Positions 59,239-64,000 of a DNA stretch of 64,000 bases are shown here, piece after piece; positions within the stretch are counted from its first letter, which is position 1, and the number at the start of each line of letters is the position of its first letter. The DNA comes from Holophagaceae bacterium (GTDB taxonomy: Bacteria > Acidobacteriota > Holophagae > Holophagales > Holophagaceae). The translations under genes were made by a program, and so were the position numbers. Location: the NCBI GenBank assembly GCA_025363715.1, contig JANYLR010000024.1, forward strand, positions 1 to 64,000. Reading direction: 5' to 3'. The notes below the pieces were generated by a model, which did no database searches, was not told the origin of the DNA, and saw only the letters and a list, made by a program, of their open reading frames with translations.

Positions 59239-60411
59239 TCAAGGACGGCGGAAGCCGAGGTCGGGATAGAGTTTGTCGGCGCAGTCCGGGCAGATGCCGT
59301 GGGTGAAGTGGGCGGAGGAGTGAGCCTGGACATAGGACTCGATCTGATTCCAGTAGCCCGCGTCATCCCGGATCTTCTTGCAGGAGGCGCAGATGGGGAG
59401 CAGCCCCCGGAGCTCCCTGACCTCGGCCAGGGCCCGCTCCTGTTCGCGCTTCCACGCACGGTGCAGCAGCCAGGCCAGAACCGAGGTGAGCAGGGTGAAG
59501 AGCCCCGCCACGCTCCAACTCCAGCGGGCCACGGTCCGCCACCGCGCCAGATAGTCTTCCGAACCCAGCCCCACATGGATGTAGAGCGGATGCTGACCGA
59601 TCTTCGTGAAGGCGAAGGTCCGTTCGACGCCGTCGAGCCCGCCCCGGGCCTTGTACACGCCCGAGGTTCGTCCCTGCTGGAACAGCGCCTGGAACGTGGG
59701 GGAGACCTGCCGGCGGCCAACCACTTCTCCCAGGGACTTGATGGCTGGGTATTTGGCGTACATCTCCAGCTGCCCACCCCGCAGGGTCACCGTCCCGTGG
59801 GGCCCCAGGTCGATCCCCGCCATCGACTGGGTGAACCGGTCCAGGGTCATGGCGGCATAGGCCACGCCTCCGAATCCGCGGTCCACGAGGTCGATGCGTC
59901 GGGCGAAGATGACGACCCACTGCCCGCTGATGCGGCCCACCACCGGCTCGGATATCAGCAGGCCCGCCTTGGAATTGCGCCGGGCCTCCAGGAAATAGGC
60001 CCGGTCCGAGATGGAGAAGGCGCTCCCGGCCTGGACGCCGATGCCGTGGTCGATGCGCCCATTGGCATCAGCGGTCCGGATGGAATTCAGGTCTGGGAAT
60101 TGAGTGAACAATCGCTCGATATAGGCGTTCAGCCCCGGCTCTCGGGTCCCCCCTCCGGGCTTGGAGCGGGTCATCTCCTCCCGCAGGGCAAAGAGGGCCA
60201 GGTCGATCCGTTGCAGCTCTCCCGTAAGCTGGCGTTCCAACACCTCGGCCAGGTTCTGGGCGGTCCGGCCGGCATCCTCCTCCGCCCGGTGGAGGTGCCA
60301 CCGAAGTACCACCACGGTCATGGCCAGAACCAGCAGGTTCAGGATCAGGAGGGTGCCGACAACAGCCCGGATTCTGCCAAACCGATATCTCGCTGGCCCA
60401 AGGGGCTGCAT
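59239..60411 (-). CDS. Membrane Cache-type sensor with C-terminal CxxC...CxxC tail
   Basis: 390 residues from the ATG at 60411 (a longer frame to 60591 lacks family-like sequence; the start is uncertain). A membrane helix (about 15-37), a periplasmic sensor region (dCache-like: SIRTADANGRIDHGIGVQAGSAFSISDRAYFLEARRNSKAG, then GGVAYAAMTLDRFTQ), and a second helix (about 300-325). There is no kinase, cyclase or HAMP module. Instead the end reads LRGLLPICASCKKIRDDAGYWNQIESYVQ..FTHGICPDCADKLYP, with cysteines at 341, 344, 374 and 377. This block recurs at the end of sensor proteins in related bacteria; its role is unknown. Confidence 0.75.
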   Translation of the reverse strand: MQPLGPARYRFGRIRAVVGTLLILNLLVLAMTVVVLRWHLHRAEEDAGRTAQNLAEVLERQLTGELQRIDLALFALREEMTRSKPGGGTREPGLNAYIERLFTQFPDLNSIRTADANGRIDHGIGVQAGSAFSISDRAYFLEARRNSKAGLLISEPVVGRISGQWVVIFARRIDLVDRGFGGVAYAAMTLDRFTQSMAGIDLGPHGTVTLRGGQLEMYAKYPAIKSLGEVVGRRQVSPTFQALFQQGRTSGVYKARGGLDGVERTFAFTKIGQHPLYIHVGLGSEDYLARWRTVARWSWSVAGLFTLLTSVLAWLLHRAWKREQERALAEVRELRGLLPICASCKKIRDDAGYWNQIESYVQAHSSAHFTHGICPDCADKLYPDLGFRRP

Positions 60412-60587
60412 CACCGCTTCGGGAATCGCCAAGACGTCTCCATGAGAGAACCGCACTCGAGCACAGGGCAGAGTATTTGGTTCCGCATAAAAAACATCGA
60501 CACAAAGAACCCGAGGCTTGAGGAGCCTTCTTTGTCCAAAATCGGGGCAGCCATTCCCCGGACACTCACGCCGCGGAAGCGGAGGCC

Positions 60588-61376
60588 TCACCCATCCAGG
60601 GTCCTGAACCTCGCCCCTTCCGGCACCTCGATCCCAAAGACCTCCCGCAGCATCGGGATCACCTCGCCCGTGGCCAGCTGGCGGCCCTCCACCTGGTCCC
60701 CGCGCAGCTCGGCATAGGCCCGGTTGCGAAGGATACGGCGCACCTCGGGACCCGGCAGCTGGGCCGTGAGGGTCTTGACGAAGCGGGAGTCTGGATGGGT
60801 GCTCGTGAAGTGGTTGGCCATCTCGAAATCGACCGGATACCGGGGATCCGGCTGGAAGGCGTACAGATCCTCCCAGGCCCCGTGGTGGAAGGACTGCAGC
60901 ACCCTCAGCCGGCCTTCCACCGCCACCCGGTAGGTGTTCCGAAACTGGTCATGGGCGGTGCCATCCATGGGCACAGGATGCAGCAGGCCCTCCCCGCCGA
61001 AGCCCACGTCACACAGCCATGGCTCGCCCTCCAGCTTGGCGATCAGCAGCATGTGGGTGCGCGGCAGCACCTCCGTAGCTCCCAGACGCACCCTGGCCTC
61101 GCAGGGGATGGCATCGAAGCCAATGGCCTTCAGCACCGCGAAGAACAGGGAATTGTGTTCGAAGCAGTAGCCACCCCGGCGCCGCTGCACCAGCTTGGCT
61201 TGCAGCGAGGCCAGGTCCAGCCGGATGGGCAGACCCATCTGGATATCCAGATTCTCGAAGGGAATCGAGGTGGCATGGGCGCCGTGCAGAGCCTTCAGGC
61301 CAGCCAGATCTGGTGCGGGCGCGGCCTCCAGCCCGATGCGCCGGAGGTAGGCCTCCAGGTCCAGCTCACTTGACAT
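60588..61376 (-). CDS. Arylamine N-acetyltransferase
   Basis: 262 residues. Acetyl-CoA-dependent acetylation of arylamines and hydrazines. The catalytic triad is complete: Cys71 in RRGGYCFEHN, His108 in RTHMLL and Asp123 in LCDVGFGG. The ATG at 61376 overlaps the tautomerase stop by 11 bases, so the two are translationally coupled. The downstream sensor gene is 176 bases away. Confidence 0.92.
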   Translation of the reverse strand: MSSELDLEAYLRRIGLEAAPAPDLAGLKALHGAHATSIPFENLDIQMGLPIRLDLASLQAKLVQRRRGGYCFEHNSLFFAVLKAIGFDAIPCEARVRLGATEVLPRTHMLLIAKLEGEPWLCDVGFGGEGLLHPVPMDGTAHDQFRNTYRVAVEGRLRVLQSFHHGAWEDLYAFQPDPRYPVDFEMANHFTSTHPDSRFVKTLTAQLPGPEVRRILRNRAYAELRGDQVEGRQLATGEVIPMLREVFGIEVPEGARFRTLDG

Positions 61377-61746
61377 ACTGGGCCACCCCATTGCCGAAGG
61401 ACCAGTCCGCCAGCTCGTTCTCCACTAGGCAGATCAGCACATCCTCGGGGCGGAGGCCGGGGGCTTTCGCCAGGTTCTCCACGATCCGGCGGTAGAGGGT
61501 CTGCTTCATCTCCACCGTGCGGCCCTTGCGCAGGGTGATCTGGATGGCCACCCAGTCCCTCGTCCGCTCGATGTCGAGGTAATGCGCGTCGAAGATCAGT
61601 CCCGCAGCGTGCTCCGTGAGGATGTGGAAGCGGTCCTTGGGGGGCACGTTCACCGTGCTTTCCATGGCCTCCTGCACGCCATCGGAAAGGGCCTGCTGGT
61701 AGGCGTCGGTCACGCCACTGCGGTGGGAGATGCGGACGAGGGGCAT
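61366..61746 (-). CDS. Tautomerase-family protein
   Basis: 126 residues. After Met removal the protein starts with Pro (PLVRISHRSG), the N-terminal proline base of the tautomerase superfamily; the length is double that of 4-oxalocrotonate tautomerase monomers and fits the Tautomerase_2 type. GGAGG precedes the ATG. It overlaps the arylamine N-acetyltransferase gene. A role in small aromatic or keto-acid chemistry is plausible but not shown. Confidence 0.85.
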   Translation of the reverse strand: MPLVRISHRSGVTDAYQQALSDGVQEAMESTVNVPPKDRFHILTEHAAGLIFDAHYLDIERTRDWVAIQITLRKGRTVEMKQTLYRRIVENLAKAPGLRPEDVLICLVENELADWSFGNGVAQYVK

Positions 61747-61808
61747 AGGGCCTCCAGTGATGGGAAGTTGACCATTCTAGCCCCGAGAGCCTCGTCCCTT
61801 CATAGATT

Positions 61809-61876
61809 GGCTGGTCACGGAAGACACGGAATTCCGCGGAAGACGCAGAAGGGGCCAGAGCCCTCGCCGCGCGGGC
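61809..61876. repeat. Dispersed repeat E, copy 2, with a partial reverse partner
   Basis: The 68-base block matches 57181-57248. Downstream, at about 61900-61975, a CTTCCGTGTCTTCCGCGTGC..CTCTGTGTCCTCTGCGTTCC stretch is partly its reverse complement, so the whole 61809-61978 region could fold on itself. It fills the gene-free gap between the tautomerase gene and the next DinB gene. Confidence 0.8.
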
Positions 61877-62006
61877 GCCCATCCCCATTTCCGTGGTTTC
61901 CAGCTTTCTTCCGTGTCTTCCGCGTGCTTTTCTCCGTGCCCTCTGTGGCGCTCTGTGTCCTCTGCGTTCCGCTTTTCAGTCCTTGGAAGATTGGCTGGTT
62001 GATGGG

Positions 62007-62492
62007 CTACCGGCCCTGCCAGGCCACGAGGTTGCGGCGGATCTGCGCCGCGTGGATCTCCAGATGCTCGGCATAGAGCCGCAGCCAGTCGTCGGTGCCA
62101 TAGGGGCCGCTGTGGCTGTGGCGGCCCATGCGGCCCCAGGCATCTTCCGGCAGCCGGGCCAGCATGGCGGAAGTGTGCGTCCGCACTGACTCCACGAGCC
62201 CGATGGCCAGTTCGGGATCGGACGCATGGTAGTCGAAACGCCGGGCCCAGACGCTCTCGTCGTAGCCCACGATGAGCGGCTCGGGCTCCGCCAGCAGCAG
62301 GCGGATGCGGATGGCCGAGTAGGTCTCAGAATCGGCGCAGTGGACCACCACCTCGTGGGCGCTCCACTTGCCCTCCCCGGGGCGCCAGGTGCGGCCCGAT
62401 CTGGGCACTTCGCTCCAGGCTTTTCGGAGCAGGCTGGGCCCCTCCGCATAGCGGCGCAGGCAGGACTCCCGGGTGGCGGCATCGTAGGGCAT
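62007..62492 (-). CDS. DinB-family protein (YfiT-like), cytosolic
   Basis: 161 residues. The start at 62492 has AGAGG six bases upstream. The DinB helices and metal-binding histidines are visible: GEGKWSAHEVVVHCADSE, and LRLYAEHLEIHAAQIRRNL at the end. The usual role of these proteins, metal-dependent hydrolases or thiol-linked transferases, cannot be narrowed. It is divergent from the metalloprotease gene, 100 bases apart. Confidence 0.82.
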   Translation of the reverse strand: MPYDAATRESCLRRYAEGPSLLRKAWSEVPRSGRTWRPGEGKWSAHEVVVHCADSETYSAIRIRLLLAEPEPLIVGYDESVWARRFDYHASDPELAIGLVESVRTHTSAMLARLPEDAWGRMGRHSHSGPYGTDDWLRLYAEHLEIHAAQIRRNLVAWQGR

Positions 62493-62592
62493 GGGACACC
62501 TCTCGAACAGCATGGCCCGGTGCCCCGGAAAATGAAGCCTCATCATGCGAGGCAATCATGGTTTCATAGGTGCATTCTTCCTGGAGACCTCC

Positions 62593-64000
62593 GTGCGCCC
62601 AGCTCATCTCACCAGCCTTGCCCTGGCGCTTTGCGCCAGCCTGCTTCCCGCCCAACGGCCTGCCCAAACGCCTCCGCCGACTGGCGGCACGACCAGCGGA
62701 GCGGCCCGTCCCGTCGCGGCCCCGACACCGGAGCCAAGCGAACCCAAGCCCTATGACAAGGTCATCACAACGGAAGCCAAGAGCCAGGAGGGCCTGATCA
62801 AGGTCCACCAGGTGAAGGGCAGGACCTACTTCGAGATCCCCAAGGCACGGCTGGGGGAGGAGTTGCTGTTGGTGGTCTCGGCCAACCGGACCCCGGCCAA
62901 CATCGACCATGCCGGCCGGGTGGTGGACAATGGCGTGGTGCGGTGGGTCCTGAAGGACAACCGGGTCCTGCTGCAGGAAGTCTCGCACGCCATCGTGGCC
63001 GATCCCAGCAAGCCCGTGGCCAAGGCCGTGGCCGCCTCCACCAGCGACACCATCCTCATGAGCTTCAACGTGGAGGCCTTCGCCAAAGACGGCTCGCCGG
63101 TCATCGAAGCGGGGCGACTGTTCACGACAGAGGTCCCCGAACTTAGCGCCCGCCAGCTGCTGGGGGCCCAGATGCTCGATCCCTCCCGCAGCTACATCAA
63201 CCTGGTAAAGGCCTTCCCCGCGAACCTCAACGTGGAGGCGATCCAGACCTACAGCGTCCCCTTCAGCCCCGCCGGGGCCCCCCCGCCCGCACCGGGCCCC
63301 TTCGGCACCCCCACGCTGCGGCCGGGCACCAGCGGCACGGTCACCCTGTTCTATTCCTTCGTCCAGCTGCCGGACAAGCCCATGCTGCCGCGGGTCTTCG
63401 ATGAGCGGCTGGGCTTCTTCAGCATCCGGAACACGGACTATGGCCGGGATGAGCACGAGGCCCACCGACGCAGCTACATCACCCGCTGGCGCCTGGAGAA
63501 GAAGGATCCCGCCGCCGCCCTGAGCGAGCCGGTCAAGCCCATCACCTTCTACATCGACCGGGCCACGCCCCAGCAATGGGTGCCCTTCGTGAAAAAGGGC
63601 GTGGAGGCCTGGCAGGCGGCCTTCGAGGCGGCCGGGTTCAAGCAGGCCATCGTGGCCAAGCCCGCACCCACCCCCGAAGAGGACCCGGACTTCGACGCCG
63701 GCGACGCCCGCTACTCAGTCATCCGCTGGGTGCCCTCGCCGGTGGCCAATGCCTACGGCCCCCACATCAGCGACCCCCGCACCGGCGAGATCCTGGAAGC
63801 CGACATCGTCCTCTACCACAACATCCTGCAGCTCCAGCGGGACTGGTACTTCACCCAGGTCGCCGCCGTCGATCCGCGCGCCCAGACCCTGCCCCTGCCC
63901 GACGACCTCATGGGCGACCTGCTGGCTTACGTGGTGACCCACGAGGTGGGCCATTCCCTGGGCTTCCCCCACAACTTCAAGGCCAGCTCCCAGTACCCCT
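62593..64000 (+). CDS. Exported zinc metalloprotease, metzincin-like (3' end beyond window)
   Basis: 469 codons are present and open to the edge. The GTG at 62593 with GGAG seven bases upstream gives a signal peptide (about 1-20, ending SLLPAQ). A Pro-rich linker leads to beta-rich domains (YDKVITTEAKSQEGLIKVHQVKGRTYFEIPKARLGEELLLV), which fit the N-terminal DUF5117/DUF5118 type of domain, and near the window end the zinc site HEVGHSLGFPH (His450, Glu451, His454, His460) of the HExxHxxGxxH metzincin type. The rest of the catalytic domain is outside the window. Confidence 0.85.
   Translation, partial: MRPAHLTSLALALCASLLPAQRPAQTPPPTGGTTSGAARPVAAPTPEPSEPKPYDKVITTEAKSQEGLIKVHQVKGRTYFEIPKARLGEELLLVVSANRTPANIDHAGRVVDNGVVRWVLKDNRVLLQEVSHAIVADPSKPVAKAVAASTSDTILMSFNVEAFAKDGSPVIEAGRLFTTEVPELSARQLLGAQMLDPSRSYINLVKAFPANLNVEAIQTYSVPFSPAGAPPPAPGPFGTPTLRPGTSGTVTLFYSFVQLPDKPMLPRVFDERLGFFSIRNTDYGRDEHEAHRRSYITRWRLEKKDPAAALSEPVKPITFYIDRATPQQWVPFVKKGVEAWQAAFEAAGFKQAIVAKPAPTPEEDPDFDAGDARYSVIRWVPSPVANAYGPHISDPRTGEILEADIVLYHNILQLQRDWYFTQVAAVDPRAQTLPLPDDLMGDLLAYVVTHEVGHSLGFPHNFKASSQYP

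Overview
The window is a gene-dense, GC-rich stretch of a chromosome from a diderm (Gram-negative type) bacterium. Lipid A and lipoprotein genes (lpxD, lgt), outer-membrane barrels ending in aromatic residues, class A RNase P RNA, and many exported proteins with short signal peptides ending in AQ or AQA support this. The mix of an orphan cheR/HDOD/HDOD/cheB cluster, sensors ending in a CxxC...CxxC tail, a split-Soret-type cytochrome and many DUF proteins makes me think of Acidobacteriota, class Holophagae (Geothrix-like). That placement is inference from gene content; no rRNA gene is present to test it.

Layout. 1-6.5 kb: rnpB, a degenerate chemoreceptor-like membrane protein and recO on the minus strand, then a Spy/CpxP-like protein and a transglutaminase-like protein on the plus strand, meeting a MarR regulator tail to tail. 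6.6-18.3 kb: an Uup-type ABC-F ATPase, two related exported coiled-coil proteins, a beta-barrel, an Smr-like protein, a PfkB kinase, a LysM protein, rsmG, ybeY with a basic tail, a TPR protein, yebC and a small membrane protein. 18.3-26.8 kb: Gfo/Idh/MocA oxidoreductase, a serine beta-lactamase-fold protein that looks N-terminally short, SpoIID/LytB, an unknown protein, dCMP deaminase, tRNA-Arg(CCT) beside a broken tRNA copy, tatD, tcdA and a two-haem split-Soret-like cytochrome. 26.8-42.5 kb: hybrid PAS histidine kinase, ABC-F, ssb, a class I glutamine-amidotransferase-like hydrolase, enoyl-CoA hydratase family, a zinc peptidase, a Ser/Thr kinase with TPRs, a PH-like protein, a transketolase C-terminal-half protein, hrpB, a GNAT and acpS. 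42.5-50.7 kb: cheR-HDOD-HDOD-cheB, a FliK-like protein, lpxD, lgt, rluD-type synthase and a rhodanese-like protein. 50.7-64 kb: an ampG operon, a DUF5777 barrel, acs, two DinB-like proteins, ybaK, an SDR, a Cache-type sensor, arylamine N-acetyltransferase, a tautomerase and the start of a metzincin-like protease that runs off the window.

Most of the window is ordinary housekeeping in short operons with frequent ATGA start/stop overlaps (19.5-22.5, 24.4-25.8, 36.9, 48.4-50.2 kb). The most unusual layer lies between the genes: several unrelated, strongly palindromic, non-coding elements with near-perfect terminal inverted repeats, placed on or within about ten bases of stop codons (15960, 19297, 31739, 46224, 47123), plus tandem and dispersed repeats (16925, 24101, 41963, 54179, 57181/61809). 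One of them sits exactly where a beta-lactamase-fold gene has lost its usual N-terminus, and another repeat interrupts a tRNA-Arg copy. No prophage, transposase, CRISPR array or secretion island was found.
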